From Streptomyces sp. CA-210063 (GTDB taxonomy: Bacteria; Actinomycetota; Actinomycetes; Streptomycetales; Streptomycetaceae), in contig NZ_CP102512.1 in assembly GCF_024612015.1 (NCBI RefSeq), positions 6,200,001 to 6,264,000 of the forward strand: a stretch of 64,000 bases of DNA, in the 5' to 3' direction. This document shows, piece after piece, positions 34,210-44,003 of the stretch. The position numbers and the translations under genes are program-made. The notes beneath the pieces are model-generated. The model did not search any database and was not told the DNA's origin. It worked only from the letters and a program-made list of their open reading frames with translations. Positions within the stretch are counted from its first letter, which is position 1. Each line of letters opens with the position of its first letter.

Positions 34210-35490
34210 TCAGTCCACTGTCACCGGCACTCGGTGACCGACGACACGCGCGACGGTACGGCTCCGGGGCCTGGTCGCCAGCCGCGTGCGAAGCGCCAGC
34301 AGGGTCGCCAGCGCCAGTGCCGTACCGGCCATCGGGACCAGGAATCCGGCGCCGGCCCACAGTCGGTCCTCCAGCTGTCCGGCGGCCGTGACGGCGGCGG
34401 CCTGGCCGAGGGCGACGGCGCCGGTGAGCCAGGTGAAGGCCTCGGTGCGGGCGCCCGCCGGGACAAGGCTGTCGACCAGGGTGTAGCCGGTGATCAGGGC
34501 CGGGGCGATGCACATGCCGACCAGCAGGCCGAGCGCCGCGAGTACCAGGACCGAGTCGGCGGTCCACAGGGCGGAGGCCACCAGCGCGAGGGCCGTGTAG
34601 CCGACGATCAGGCGTCGCTGAGGGGTGGCCTTCCACGCGATCGCGCCGCAGACGATGCCGGAGAGCATGTTGCCGGCGGCGAAGACGCCGTACAGGACGC
34701 CGTTCAGGCCGGGCTCGCCGATCGACTCGGAGAAGGCGGCCAGCGAGACCTGCATACCGCCGAAGACGGAACCGATGCCCAGGAAGGTGACGATCAGGAC
34801 ACGCACTCCGGGGAGGGACAGGGCGGAAACGTGCTCCACGCGCGCGTGCGCCATGGAGACGACCTTGGGCTGGGTGCCGCGCTGGGCGGCGAACAGCAGA
34901 CCGCCGATCAGGGTGAGCGCGGCCTCCGTGAGCAGACCGGCGGCCGGGTGCACGGCGGTGCACAGCGCGGTCGCCACCAGCGGGCCGAGCACGAAGGTCA
35001 GCTCGTCGGTGACGGACTCGAAGGCCGCCGCGGTGGGCATCAGGGGCGAGTCCTGGAGCTTGACGCCCCAGCGGGCCCGCACCATGGGGCCGATCTGCGG
35101 CACCGAGGCACCCGTCGGGACGGCGGCGGCGAAGAGCGCCCACAAGGGGGCGTCCGCGAGCGCCAGCGCCGTCAGGGAGAGACCCGCCGCTCCGTGGACG
35201 AGGATGCCGGGGATCAGGACGGCGCGCTGGCCGTGACGGTCGGCGAGACGGCCGCTGTACGGGGCGAACAGGGCCATGGCGACACCGGTCACGGCGGCGA
35301 CGGCGCCGGCCGCCCCGTAGGAGCCGGTGGTGTGCTGGACCAGCAGCACGATGGAGAGGGTCAGCATCGCGAACGGCTGGCGGGCCGCGAAGCCGGGGAG
35401 GAGGAACGTCCACGCGCCACGGGTGCGCAGCAGCTGCCCGTAGCCCGGGCGGGACGCCCTAGAGGTGTTCGAGGTGACCGTGGATGCCAC
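34210..35490 (-). CDS. MFS transporter, 12-TM
   Basis: 426 aa from GTG 35490, with GGAAAGG about 7 bases upstream. Twelve hydrophobic segments are visible, with a motif-A-like loop PYSGRLADRHGQRAVL after the second/third. The N-terminal LRTRGAWTFLLPGFAARQPFAM is typical of a large actinobacterial MFS group of unknown substrate. It is downstream of, and unrelated to, the antiporter gene. Its stop lies 31 bases from the CIRCE element, so heat-shock control does not reach it. Confidence 0.88.
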   Translation of the reverse strand: MASTVTSNTSRASRPGYGQLLRTRGAWTFLLPGFAARQPFAMLTLSIVLLVQHTTGSYGAAGAVAAVTGVAMALFAPYSGRLADRHGQRAVLIPGILVHGAAGLSLTALALADAPLWALFAAAVPTGASVPQIGPMVRARWGVKLQDSPLMPTAAAFESVTDELTFVLGPLVATALCTAVHPAAGLLTEAALTLIGGLLFAAQRGTQPKVVSMAHARVEHVSALSLPGVRVLIVTFLGIGSVFGGMQVSLAAFSESIGEPGLNGVLYGVFAAGNMLSGIVCGAIAWKATPQRRLIVGYTALALVASALWTADSVLVLAALGLLVGMCIAPALITGYTLVDSLVPAGARTEAFTWLTGAVALGQAAAVTAAGQLEDRLWAGAGFLVPMAGTALALATLLALRTRLATRPRSRTVARVVGHRVPVTVD

Positions 35491-35764
35491 GGCCGTGCCT
35501 TTCCGCCGCCTGGTAGCGCGCCCCCGGGTTCACGGGGATCGGGCGCCGAGAGCTGTCCTCTTGCGCCACTGCGGTAGATGCCGGGCCCACGGTGAGGGGC
35601 GTCTCGGCCGCCATACGGTCGCGCCAGCTCTGCGTCAGACAGAGTTGGTCCGATCAAGTGCGCCTTCATCGTACAGGGCGACCGGCGGGGGGGCCTGTGA
35701 AAGGGGGCACCACGGGCGGTCGTACCCTCGATTTCAGAGGGTGTGAACAGTGTGAAACGTGTTC

Positions 35765-37315
35765 TTAACGCCCCGCCCCGCCGCGACCGGTCTCGCCGCG
35801 ATGCGTACCGCCGTTCCCGTTCCCGTTCCCCGTCCCCAGCCACCCGGCCAGCTTGCCGCCCTGGCCGACGGCCCTGAGGCGGCGCTCCGCCTGGTCGCGG
35901 ACGGGATCCGTGGCGACGACGAGCAGTTCGTCGCCGCGCCGCAGCACCGTGGTCGGCAGGGGCACGAAGGATGTGCCGTCGCGGACGACGAGGGTGACGG
36001 CGGCGCCCGCGGGGAGCCGCAGCTCGTTGACCTCGACGCCGTGCATACGGGACTTCTCGGGGATGGCGACGGACAGCAGATGGCCGCGCAGCCGCTCCAG
36101 GGGCGCCGATTCGATGCCGAGGTCGGCGGCCTCGTCGCCGGAGCCGCCCAGGCGCAGCTTGCGGGCCAGCCAGGGCAGCGTCGGCCCTTGGACGAGGGTG
36201 TAGACCACGACCAGGACGAAGACGATGTTGAAGATCTTTCGGCTGGCTTCGATCCCGCTGACCATGGGGATCGTCGCCAGGATGATGGGCACGGCGCCGC
36301 GCAGCCCGGCCCACGACAGCAGCGTCTGCTCCCGCCACGGCACCCGGAACGGCGTCAGCGCGACGATGACGCTGAGCGGTCGCGCCACCATGGTCAGCAC
36401 GAGCCCTATGACGAGCGCGGGCCAGATGTCGTCGCCCATCTCGTGCGGGGTGACCAGCAGGCCCAGCAGGACGAACATGCCGATCTGGGCGATCCAGCCG
36501 ACCCCCTCGGCGAAGCCGCGCGTGGCAGGCCAGTGCGGCAGCTTGGCGTTGCCGAGGACCATGGCGGCCAGGTAGACGGCGAGGAATCCGCTGCCGTGGG
36601 CCAGGGCGCCGGCCGCGTAGGCGGCGACGGCGATGGCCATGACGGCGATCGGGTAGAGACCGGAGGCGGGCAGCGCCACGTGCCTCAGGGCCCACGAGCC
36701 CAGCCAGCCCACCGCGAGGCCGATGGCGGCGCCGATCGCCAGCTCCAGCGCTATCTCGCCGATCAGCACGTACCAGTGTTCGACCGGTCCGGCCATGGAG
36801 AGCGAGGCGACGAGGATGACCACGGGGGCGTCGTTGAAGCCGGACTCGGCTTCCAGGGTGCCCGTCACGCGCGCGGGGAGGGGGATTTTGCGCAGCACCG
36901 AGAAGACGGCCGCCGCGTCCGTGGAGGACACGACCGCGCCGATGATGAGCGACTGCCGCCACTCGAGACCGATCAGGTAGTGCGCGCCCGTGGCCGTGAC
37001 GCCGACGCTCACCGCGACTCCGACCAGCGCCAGTGAGCTGGCGGCCGGCAGGGCCGGCTTGATCTCCTTCCACTTCGTGCCGAGGCCGCCCTCCGCCAGG
37101 ATCACGACGAGGGCCGCGTAGCCGATGACCTGGGTCAGTTCGGCGTTGTTGAAGTGGATGTCGCCGATGCCGTCCTGGCCCATGGCGATGCCGATGCCCA
37201 GGTAGACGAGCAGGCTGGGGAGCCCGCTGCGCGACGAGATCCGGACCGCGGCGACCGCGACCAACAGGACGAGCGAGCAGACGAGCAGGAGCTGGTTGAG
37301 GTCGTGGACAGTCAG
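35765..37315 (-). CDS. CPA1-type K+(Na+)/H+ antiporter with C-terminal RCK_C domain
   Basis: 516 aa if the CTG at 37315 is the start, giving the expected TVHDLNQLLLVCSLVLLV terminus with AAGG 9 bases upstream. The only ATG (37381) would add 22 residues of no character. About 12-13 membrane spans contain the transport motifs SGFNDAPVV and GLRGAVPIILAT of CPA1 antiporters. A TrkA-C/RCK_C domain (about 400-490, RMHGVEVNELRLPAGAAVTLVV) follows, as in CvrA/NhaP2-type proteins. It exchanges K+ or Na+ for H+ in pH and volume control. The C-terminus is a Gly/Asn/Arg tail. Confidence 0.87.
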   Translation of the reverse strand: MTVHDLNQLLLVCSLVLLVAVAAVRISSRSGLPSLLVYLGIGIAMGQDGIGDIHFNNAELTQVIGYAALVVILAEGGLGTKWKEIKPALPAASSLALVGVAVSVGVTATGAHYLIGLEWRQSLIIGAVVSSTDAAAVFSVLRKIPLPARVTGTLEAESGFNDAPVVILVASLSMAGPVEHWYVLIGEIALELAIGAAIGLAVGWLGSWALRHVALPASGLYPIAVMAIAVAAYAAGALAHGSGFLAVYLAAMVLGNAKLPHWPATRGFAEGVGWIAQIGMFVLLGLLVTPHEMGDDIWPALVIGLVLTMVARPLSVIVALTPFRVPWREQTLLSWAGLRGAVPIILATIPMVSGIEASRKIFNIVFVLVVVYTLVQGPTLPWLARKLRLGGSGDEAADLGIESAPLERLRGHLLSVAIPEKSRMHGVEVNELRLPAGAAVTLVVRDGTSFVPLPTTVLRRGDELLVVATDPVRDQAERRLRAVGQGGKLAGWLGTGNGNGNGGTHRGETGRGGAGR

Positions 37316-37642
37316 AGGGCCGTACCTTTCTCGCCGAACCGCACGTGGTTCCGGTTGTGGGAATGCCGAGCACCGGATCACCGGATCAGGGCACGCGCGC
37401 GTGGAGGCATGCGAAGCCGATCACGGAAACCGTGCGTTGCGGTTAAGTCAGTGCAAGTACTTCGTTACCTTACCTAACTCTTGACGATTTCTTGACGCTT
37501 TCGAGGGCAAGATCGAACGGCCGTCCGCGCCAGTTCCCGACTCCGCGTCAAGTCGTGTCGGGCCCTGCGCCTATGGTTGCTCCAGCGTTCAGTACAAAGC
37601 ACAGCCCGACCTGCCGCTCGTGTTAGGACAGCAAGGACAGCG

Positions 37643-40432
37643 ATGCCCACCGACACCACCGCCTCCTCCGGCCAGCAGTCCGGCAAGTCCGGCAGGAAGA
37701 AGGGGCGCAAAGGCCGACTTCTCCTGATCGTCCTGGTCCTGGCCATCATCGGTGGCGTCGGCTTCGGGGCGTTCTGGTCCGTCTCGACCGTGCGTGCCTC
37801 CTTCCCGCAGACCAAGGGCTCGATAGCCCTGGACGGTCTGTCCGGACCGGTCGACGTCAAGCGCGACGGCTACGGGATCCCGCAGATCTACGCCTCCTCC
37901 GACGAGGACCTGTTCATGGCACAGGGCTACGTCCAGGCGCAGGACCGGTTCTACGAGATGGACGTGCGCCGCCACATGACGGCCGGCCGCCTCTCGGAGA
38001 TGTTCGGCGAGGGCCAGGTCGACAACGACGAGTTCCTGCGCACCCTCGGCTGGCACGGAATCGCCGAGGAGGAGTACGAGAAGACGCTCTCGGCGGAGAC
38101 GAAGAAGTACCTCGACGCGTACGCCAAGGGGGTCAACGCCTACCTCGCAGGCAAGGACGGCGAGGAGATCTCCCTGGAGTACGCGGCCCTGGGCTTCTCC
38201 AACGACTACAAGCCCGAGGAGTGGACCCCGGTCGACTCGCTCGCCTGGCTGAAGGCGATGGCCTGGGACCTGCGCGGCAACATGCAGGACGAGATCGACC
38301 GCGCCCTGATGACCAGCCGCCTCGGCCCCCGCCAGATCGCCGACCTGTACCCGCAGTACCCGTACGACCGCAACAAGACGATCGTGCAGGAGGGCTCGTA
38401 CGACGAGCTCACCGAGACCTGGTCGGACGGGACGGGCGGGTCGCAGTCCGCGCAGAGCACCGACGGCTCCACACAGGGCACCGGCGACACCGCGGGAACG
38501 GGCACGGGCACCGCCGCCGGTACCTCAACGGACTCCGGGGCTCTCCAGACGCAGCTGGACGGCCTCTACAACGTCCTGGAGGACCTGCCCGAGGCCGTCG
38601 GTGTGAACGGCAATGGCATCGGCTCCAACTCCTGGGTCGTCTCCGGCGACCACACCATCACCGGCAAGCCGCTGCTCGCCAACGACCCGCACCTGTCGGC
38701 CCAGCTGCCGTCGGTCTGGTACCAGATGGGCCTGCACTGCAAGGCCGTCTCGGAGAAGTGTCAGTACGACGTCGCCGGCTACACCTTCGCGGGCATGCCC
38801 GGAGTGATAATCGGCCACAACGCGGACATCTCCTGGGGCATGACCAACTCCGGCGTCGACGTCACCGACCTCTACCTGGAGAAGCTCACCGGCGACGGCT
38901 ACGAGTACGGCCGCAAGGTGCTGCCCTTCGACACCCGCGAGGAGACCATCGAGGTCGCCGGCGGCACCTCCAAGAAGATCGTCGTCCGCACCACCAACAA
39001 CGGCCCCCTGCTCTCCGACCGCAACGACGAACTCGTCCAGGTCGGCAAGAAGGCCACCGTCGACCAGGACGCCCCCGACCGCGGCGACGGCTACGGCATC
39101 GCCCTGCGTTGGACCGCGCTCGACCCCGGCACCTCCATGGACGCCGTCTTCGCGATGAACCGGGCCGCGAACTGGGAGGACTTCCGCGCGGCCGCCGCCC
39201 TGTTCGACGTCCCCTCGCAGAACCTGACCTACGCCGACACCGAGGGCAACATCGGCTACCAGCTGCCCGGCAGGATCCCCACCCGCGGTGAGGGCGACGG
39301 CTCGGTGCCCGCGCCGGGCTGGGACACCACGTACCGGTGGACCGGCTACATCGACCAGGACGAACTGCCCTACGAGTACAACCCGGAGCGCGGCTACATC
39401 GTCACCGCGAACCAGGCCGTCGTCGGCGAGAAGTACCCGTACACGCTCACCAAGGACTGGGGCTACGGCACGCGCGCGCAGCGGATCACCAGCCTCATCG
39501 AGTCGAAGATCAAGGGTGGCGGCAAGATCTCCACCGACGACATGCGGCAGATGCAGATGGACAACAGCAGCGAGATCGCCAAGCTGCTGGTGCCGCTGCT
39601 GCTCAAGATCGACGTCAACGACAAGGAAGTCCGCCAGGCGCAGAAGCTCCTGGAGGGCTGGGACTACACCCAGGACGCCGACTCGGCGGCCGCCGCGTAC
39701 TTCAACTCGGTCTGGCGCAACATCCTCAAGCTCGCCTTCGGCGACAAGCTGCCCAAGGAACTGCGCGTCGAGGGCCAGTGCCTGTCGGTCGAACCGGTCG
39801 GCACCACCGGGCCCGCCGACGAGGACCAGCGGGTGCGCGAGTGCGGCAAGCGCGACGCGGACCAGGCGCAGCCGGACGGCGGCGACCGCTGGTTCGAGGT
39901 GGTCCGCCGGATCATCGACGACGAGGACAACGACTGGTGGTCCACGCCGAAGACCCGCACCCAGAAGGCCGTCGACACCCGTGACGAGCTGTTCAAGCGG
40001 GCCATGCGGGACGCCCGTTGGGAGCTGACCGCCAAGCTCGGCAAGGACATCGACACGTGGAACTGGGGCCGGCTGCACCGCCTGTTCCTGAAGAACCAGA
40101 CCCTCGGCACCGAGGGCCCCGGCTTCCTCCAGTACATGCTCAACCGCGGCCCCTGGAAGCTCGGCGGCGGCGAGGCCACGGTCAACGCCACCGGCTGGAA
40201 CGCGGCGGGCGGCTACGAGGTCGTCTGGGTGCCCTCGATGCGCATGGTGGTGAACCTCGGGGACCTCGACAAGTCCAAGTGGATCAACCTCACCGGCGCC
40301 TCCGGGCACGCGTACAACGCCCACTACACCGACCAGACCGACAAGTGGGCCAAGGGCGAGCTGCTCACGTGGTCGTTCTCGGACAAGGCGGTCGAGAGCG
40401 ACACGAGCGACACGCTCCTCTTGAAGCCGTGA
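37643..40432 (+). CDS. penicillin acylase family Ntn-hydrolase
   Basis: 929 aa. An uncleaved-type membrane anchor (residues 28-52) follows a basic N-terminus, so the enzyme faces outward. The alpha part contains LMAQGYVQAQDRFYEMDVRR. Autocatalytic cleavage is expected before Ser328 in GIGSNSWVVSG, the N-terminal nucleophile. The beta part has LLANDPHLSAQLPSVWYQMG, the oxyanion Asn in NLTYADTEGNIGYQ, and late NATGWNAAGGYEVVWVPSMRM. A Gly/Thr/Ser-rich spacer (about 270-310) precedes the cleavage site. Members hydrolyse beta-lactam side chains or acyl-homoserine lactones. The substrate is unknown. Confidence 0.92.
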   Translation: MPTDTTASSGQQSGKSGRKKGRKGRLLLIVLVLAIIGGVGFGAFWSVSTVRASFPQTKGSIALDGLSGPVDVKRDGYGIPQIYASSDEDLFMAQGYVQAQDRFYEMDVRRHMTAGRLSEMFGEGQVDNDEFLRTLGWHGIAEEEYEKTLSAETKKYLDAYAKGVNAYLAGKDGEEISLEYAALGFSNDYKPEEWTPVDSLAWLKAMAWDLRGNMQDEIDRALMTSRLGPRQIADLYPQYPYDRNKTIVQEGSYDELTETWSDGTGGSQSAQSTDGSTQGTGDTAGTGTGTAAGTSTDSGALQTQLDGLYNVLEDLPEAVGVNGNGIGSNSWVVSGDHTITGKPLLANDPHLSAQLPSVWYQMGLHCKAVSEKCQYDVAGYTFAGMPGVIIGHNADISWGMTNSGVDVTDLYLEKLTGDGYEYGRKVLPFDTREETIEVAGGTSKKIVVRTTNNGPLLSDRNDELVQVGKKATVDQDAPDRGDGYGIALRWTALDPGTSMDAVFAMNRAANWEDFRAAAALFDVPSQNLTYADTEGNIGYQLPGRIPTRGEGDGSVPAPGWDTTYRWTGYIDQDELPYEYNPERGYIVTANQAVVGEKYPYTLTKDWGYGTRAQRITSLIESKIKGGGKISTDDMRQMQMDNSSEIAKLLVPLLLKIDVNDKEVRQAQKLLEGWDYTQDADSAAAAYFNSVWRNILKLAFGDKLPKELRVEGQCLSVEPVGTTGPADEDQRVRECGKRDADQAQPDGGDRWFEVVRRIIDDEDNDWWSTPKTRTQKAVDTRDELFKRAMRDARWELTAKLGKDIDTWNWGRLHRLFLKNQTLGTEGPGFLQYMLNRGPWKLGGGEATVNATGWNAAGGYEVVWVPSMRMVVNLGDLDKSKWINLTGASGHAYNAHYTDQTDKWAKGELLTWSFSDKAVESDTSDTLLLKP

Positions 40433-40449
40433 CTCCCGCCTGAGCAGGG

Positions 40450-40483
40450 AAAGTGGCCTCCACGCACGCGTGGAGGCCACTTT
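40450..40483. terminator. bidirectional terminator, 15-bp perfect stem
   Basis: aaagtggcctccacg, loop cacg, then its exact complement. It lies between the convergent penicillin acylase and 5-FCL genes; the T-runs at both ends suit intrinsic termination in both directions. Confidence 0.85.
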
Positions 40484-40493
40484 CACGTTCGGA

Positions 40494-41111
40494 TCACCGG
40501 AACCGGCGTACCCCCGACGGGGTCACCACCGCGTGCACCGGGCGGTCGTGTTCCTCCTCCGGCACCCGGTCGACCACCTCCGTGTCGTACAGCAGCACCA
40601 CCAGGGCCGGGTCCGCGCCCGCGCGCTCCAGTCGGGCCAGGACACGGTCGTACGAGCCGCCGCCCCTCCCCAGGCGCATCCCGCGCGCGTCCACGGCGAG
40701 GCCCGGGAGCAGGACCGCGTCGGCGGTGGTCACGGCGTCCGGGCCGAGTCGGTCGCCGGCGGGTTCCAGGAGGGTCATACGGCCGCCGCCGTGCCGCACG
40801 CGCGCGAGGGAGGCCTCTCCCTCGTAGGCGCCCCAGTCCAGGTCGTTGTCGGGGAGCAGGATCGGCAGCAGGACGCGCACGCCCCGCGCGCGGAGTGCGT
40901 CGAGGAGCGCGAGGGTGCCGGGCTCACTCCCCACGGAGACGTAGGCCGCGACCGTGCGCGCGTGCGCCAGCTCGGGCAGATCGAGGGCCCGGTCGGCAAG
41001 AGCGCCCGTCGTTTTCCGGACGTCATCCGGCGTCAACCCATTCCTCACCAGGAGGATCTCTCGGCGCAACAATCGCTTGGAAAGCTCCGGTTCGGGTCTC
41101 ATCGGGCTCAC
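40494..41111 (-). CDS. 5-formyltetrahydrofolate cyclo-ligase
   Basis: 205 aa from GTG 41111 (GGAG six bases upstream); ATG 41144 and ATG 41102 are alternatives. KRLLRREILLVRNGL starts the fold. VAAYVSVGSEPGTLALLDAL and the ATP/folate loop GMRLGRGGGSYDRVLARL are diagnostic. It converts 5-formyl-THF to 5,10-methenyl-THF using ATP. It is divergent from galU, the same arrangement I recall for M. tuberculosis Rv0992c-Rv0993. Confidence 0.92.
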   Translation of the reverse strand: MSPMRPEPELSKRLLRREILLVRNGLTPDDVRKTTGALADRALDLPELAHARTVAAYVSVGSEPGTLALLDALRARGVRVLLPILLPDNDLDWGAYEGEASLARVRHGGGRMTLLEPAGDRLGPDAVTTADAVLLPGLAVDARGMRLGRGGGSYDRVLARLERAGADPALVVLLYDTEVVDRVPEEEHDRPVHAVVTPSGVRRFR

Positions 41112-41192
41112 AGGTTGCTCCAGTAATATTCGTAATCGGCTCATATGAGAGCGAATTCATCGGAGCCACAGATTCCCCACAAAGGCACCGGA

Positions 41193-41198
41193 TAAGGT
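41193..41198 (+). promoter_or_regulatory. -10 box TAAGGT, leaderless transcript of galU
   Basis: TANNNT ends 7 bases before ATG 41206. No ribosome site is seen. Confidence 0.45.
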
Positions 41199-41205
41199 TC
41201 GGCGC

Positions 41206-42108
41206 ATGAGTGAGGCGAACCCCAGGATCAGCAAGGCTGTCATCCCCGCGGCGGGTCTAGGGACCCGGTTCCTGCCGGCCACCAAAGCGACTCCCAAGGA
41301 GATGCTGCCGGTCGTGGACAAGCCGGCGATCCAGTACGTGGTCGAAGAGGCCGCATCGGCGGGGCTCGACGACGTCCTGATGATCACCGGCCGCAACAAG
41401 CGCCCCCTCGAGGACCACTTCGACCGGAACTACGAGCTGGAGTCCGCCCTCCAGAAGAAGGGCGACGCCGGCCGGCTCGCCAAGGTGCAGGAGTCCAGCG
41501 ACCTCGCGACCATGCACTACGTCCGCCAAGGCGACCCCAAGGGCCTCGGTCACGCCGTTCTGTGCGCCGCCCCGCACGTGGGCGACGAGCCCTTCGCGGT
41601 CCTCCTCGGCGACGACCTGATCGACCCGCGCGACCCCCTCCTCAAGCGCATGGTCGAGGTCCAGGAGCGGCACGGCGGCAGCGTCATCGCACTCATGGAG
41701 GTCGCACCGGAGCAGATCCACCTCTACGGATGCGCGGCCGTGGAGGCCACCGAGGACGGCGACGTCGTCAAGGTGACGGGCATGGTCGAGAAGCCGGACC
41801 CGGCCGACGCCCCGTCGAACTACGCGATCATCGGCCGCTACGTCCTCGCCCCGCAGATCTTCGACGTCCTGCGCAAGACGGAGCCGGGCCGCGGCGGCGA
41901 GATCCAGCTCACCGACGCCCTCCAGCAGCTCGCCGCGGACGAGAAGGTCGGCGGCCCCGTGCACGGCGTCGTCTTCAAGGGCCGCCGCTATGACACCGGA
42001 GACCGCGGCGACTACCTGCGTGCCATTGTCAGACTCGCATGCGAACGTGAAGACCTGGGACCGGACTTCCGGACCTGGCTTCGCAGTTACGTAGCCGAGG
42101 AGATGTAG
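41206..42108 (+). CDS. galU: UTP-glucose-1-phosphate uridylyltransferase
   Basis: 300 aa. The nucleotidyltransferase signature is AVIPAAGLGTRFLPATKATPKE at residues 11-32. LLGDDLID is the metal-binding Asp motif, VEKPDPADAPSNYAIIGRYV binds sugar phosphate, and GGEIQLTDALQ follows. It makes UDP-glucose for trehalose, glycogen and cell-envelope sugars. It is followed 5 bases later by the MoeA-like gene, so both are cotranscribed. Confidence 0.95.
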   Translation: MSEANPRISKAVIPAAGLGTRFLPATKATPKEMLPVVDKPAIQYVVEEAASAGLDDVLMITGRNKRPLEDHFDRNYELESALQKKGDAGRLAKVQESSDLATMHYVRQGDPKGLGHAVLCAAPHVGDEPFAVLLGDDLIDPRDPLLKRMVEVQERHGGSVIALMEVAPEQIHLYGCAAVEATEDGDVVKVTGMVEKPDPADAPSNYAIIGRYVLAPQIFDVLRKTEPGRGGEIQLTDALQQLAADEKVGGPVHGVVFKGRRYDTGDRGDYLRAIVRLACEREDLGPDFRTWLRSYVAEEM

Positions 42109-42113
42109 TCACT

Positions 42114-43436
42114 TTGAGCACCACCGCGACCCGCACCACCGGCCCAGGCCACCTCTGGTCGGTGACCGAACACCTGGAGGACATCCTCGCCACGGTCCAC
42201 CCCCTGGAACCCATCGAGCTGCAGCTTCTCGACGCCCAGGGCTGTGTCCTGGTCGAGGACGTCACGGTGCCGGTGTCACTGCCGCCCTTCGACAACAGCT
42301 CGATGGACGGGTACGCGGTGCGGGTCGCGGACATCGCGGGCGCGAGCGAGGAGTTCCCGGCCGTGCTCACGGTGATCGGGGACGTGGCGGCGGGCCAGGC
42401 CGAGCAGCCGCAGGTGGGCCCCGGCGAGGCCGCCCGCATCATGACCGGCGCCCCGCTGCCCCCCGGCGCGGAGACGGTCGTCCCGGTGGAGTGGACCGAC
42501 GGCGGCCTCGGCGAGGGACCCGTCTCCGGGATGCGCGCCCGCAGCGCCGGCCCCGAGGACGCCACCGGCCAGGTCGCCGTGCACCGCGCAGCCGAGGCAC
42601 GCGCGCACGTGCGCGCGAAGGGAAGCGACGTACGGGCCGGCGACCGCGCCCTCGCCGCCGGCACGATCCTCGGCCCGCCGCAGCTCGGCCTGCTCGCCGC
42701 CATCGGCCGGGCGACCGTACGCGTGCGCCCGCGCCCGCGTGTCGTGGTGCTCTCCACCGGCAGCGAACTGATCCCGCCGGGCGAGCCGCTGGCCACCGGC
42801 CAGATCTACGACTCCAACAGCTTCGCCCTCACCGCAGCCGCCCGGGACGCGGGCGCGATCGCCTACCGCGTGGGCGCCGTCGCCGACGACGCCGAGACCC
42901 TCCGCTCCACCATCGAGGACCAGCTCGTCCGCGCCGACCTGGTGGTCACCACCGGCGGGGTCAGCGTGGGGGCGTACGACGTCGTCAAGGAGGCCCTGGA
43001 GTCCGTCGGCGACGAGGACGAGGAGGGCACCGGCATCGACTTCCGCAAGCTCGCCATGCAGCCCGGCAAGCCCCAGGGCTTCGGCACCATCGGCCCCGAC
43101 CACACTCCGCTGCTCGCCCTCCCCGGCAACCCGGTGTCGTCGTACGTCTCCTTCGAACTCTTCGTCCGGCCCGCCATCCGCACCCTGATGGGCCTCGAGG
43201 ACGTCCACCGGCCGGCGGCCATGGCGACCCTCCAGGCCCCCAAGGCGCTGACCTCGCCCGCAGGGCGCCGGCAGTACCTGCGCGGGACGTACGCCGACGG
43301 CCAGGTCACGCCTGTGGGAGGCGCCGGATCGCACCTCGTGGCGGCCCTCGCGCACGCCGACGCGCTGATCGTGATCCCCGAGGACACCGAGTCGGTCGAG
43401 CCCGGCGCGGAGGTCGAGGTCATCCTGCTCGGCTGA
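42114..43436 (+). CDS. glp: gephyrin-like molybdotransferase homologue Glp (MoeA family)
   Basis: 440 aa from TTG 42114. MoeA domains are all present: SLPPFDNSSMDGYAVRVADI at 55-74, the MPT-binding domain with VVLSTGSELIPPGEPL, then VTTGGVSVGAYD and LPGNPVSSYVSFELF. C-terminal domain IV ends in VIPEDTESVEPGAEVEVILL. MoeA inserts molybdenum into molybdopterin. The paralogue linked to a GlpR/SepX-type membrane gene has been shown in Corynebacterium to bind FtsZ and act in division (Glp). The linkage to sepX at 45471 points to that role here; a molybdenum-cofactor function alongside moaC and mogA remains possible. Confidence 0.9.
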   Translation: MSTTATRTTGPGHLWSVTEHLEDILATVHPLEPIELQLLDAQGCVLVEDVTVPVSLPPFDNSSMDGYAVRVADIAGASEEFPAVLTVIGDVAAGQAEQPQVGPGEAARIMTGAPLPPGAETVVPVEWTDGGLGEGPVSGMRARSAGPEDATGQVAVHRAAEARAHVRAKGSDVRAGDRALAAGTILGPPQLGLLAAIGRATVRVRPRPRVVVLSTGSELIPPGEPLATGQIYDSNSFALTAAARDAGAIAYRVGAVADDAETLRSTIEDQLVRADLVVTTGGVSVGAYDVVKEALESVGDEDEEGTGIDFRKLAMQPGKPQGFGTIGPDHTPLLALPGNPVSSYVSFELFVRPAIRTLMGLEDVHRPAAMATLQAPKALTSPAGRRQYLRGTYADGQVTPVGGAGSHLVAALAHADALIVIPEDTESVEPGAEVEVILLG

Positions 43437-43520
43437 ACCGTCGAGGGTGGCGTACCGTGTCGCGCACAACAGACCGCGCGCCGCACCGCGACGGGCCCCG
43501 ACCGGGAGCGCCACACCACC

Positions 43521-44003
43521 ATGAGTACGCCGCAGGACCGACTGACCCACATCGACGAGGCGGGCGCCGCCCGCATGGTCGACGTCTCCGGGAAGGACGT
43601 GACCGCGCGCACCGCCCGCGCCAGCGGCCGGGTCCTGGTCTCACCCAAGGTGGTCGAACTGCTCCGTGGGGAGGGGGTGCCCAAGGGCGACGCCCTCGCC
43701 ACCGCGCGCATCGCCGGGATCATGGGCGCCAAGCGCACCCCCGACCTCATCCCGCTCTGCCACCCGCTGTCGGTGTCGGGCGTCAAGGTCGACCTGTCGG
43801 TCGCGGACGACGCCGTCGAGATCCTCGCCACCGTGAAGACCACGGACCGTACGGGCGTCGAGATGGAGGCCCTCACCGCGGTCACCGTCGCAGCCCTCAC
43901 CGTGATCGACATGGTCAAGGCGGTCGACAAGGGCGCGGTCATCACGGACGTCCGCGTCGAGGAGAAGACGGGCGGCAAGTCGGGCGACTGGAGCCGGTCA
44001 TGA
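43521..44003 (+). CDS. moaC: cyclic pyranopterin monophosphate synthase
   Basis: 160 aa. [20 protein letters not shown], then [18 protein letters not shown] (catalytic Lys/His loop) and [17 protein letters not shown] are invariant MoaC blocks. With MoaA it converts GTP to cyclic pyranopterin monophosphate, the first step of molybdenum cofactor synthesis. It overlaps the following mogA-type gene by 4 bases (ATGA). An 84-base gap separates it from glp, and moaA is not in this window. Confidence 0.94.
   Translation: MSTPQDRLTHIDEAGAARMVDVSGKDVTARTARASGRVLVSPKVVELLRGEGVPKGDALATARIAGIMGAKRTPDLIPLCHPLSVSGVKVDLSVADDAVEILATVKTTDRTGVEMEALTAVTVAALTVIDMVKAVDKGAVITDVRVEEKTGGKSGDWSRS

Noticed and set aside
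37440..37490. IdeR/DmdR-like iron box (ttaggtaagg on the - strand)
   Set aside because: Only one half-site fits; about 10 of 19 positions match and the second half is absent.
42114..43436. Plain molybdopterin molybdotransferase call (moeA)
   Set aside because: Not excluded, but linkage to sepX/glpR favours the Glp role, so it was named glp and the alternative kept in the annotation.
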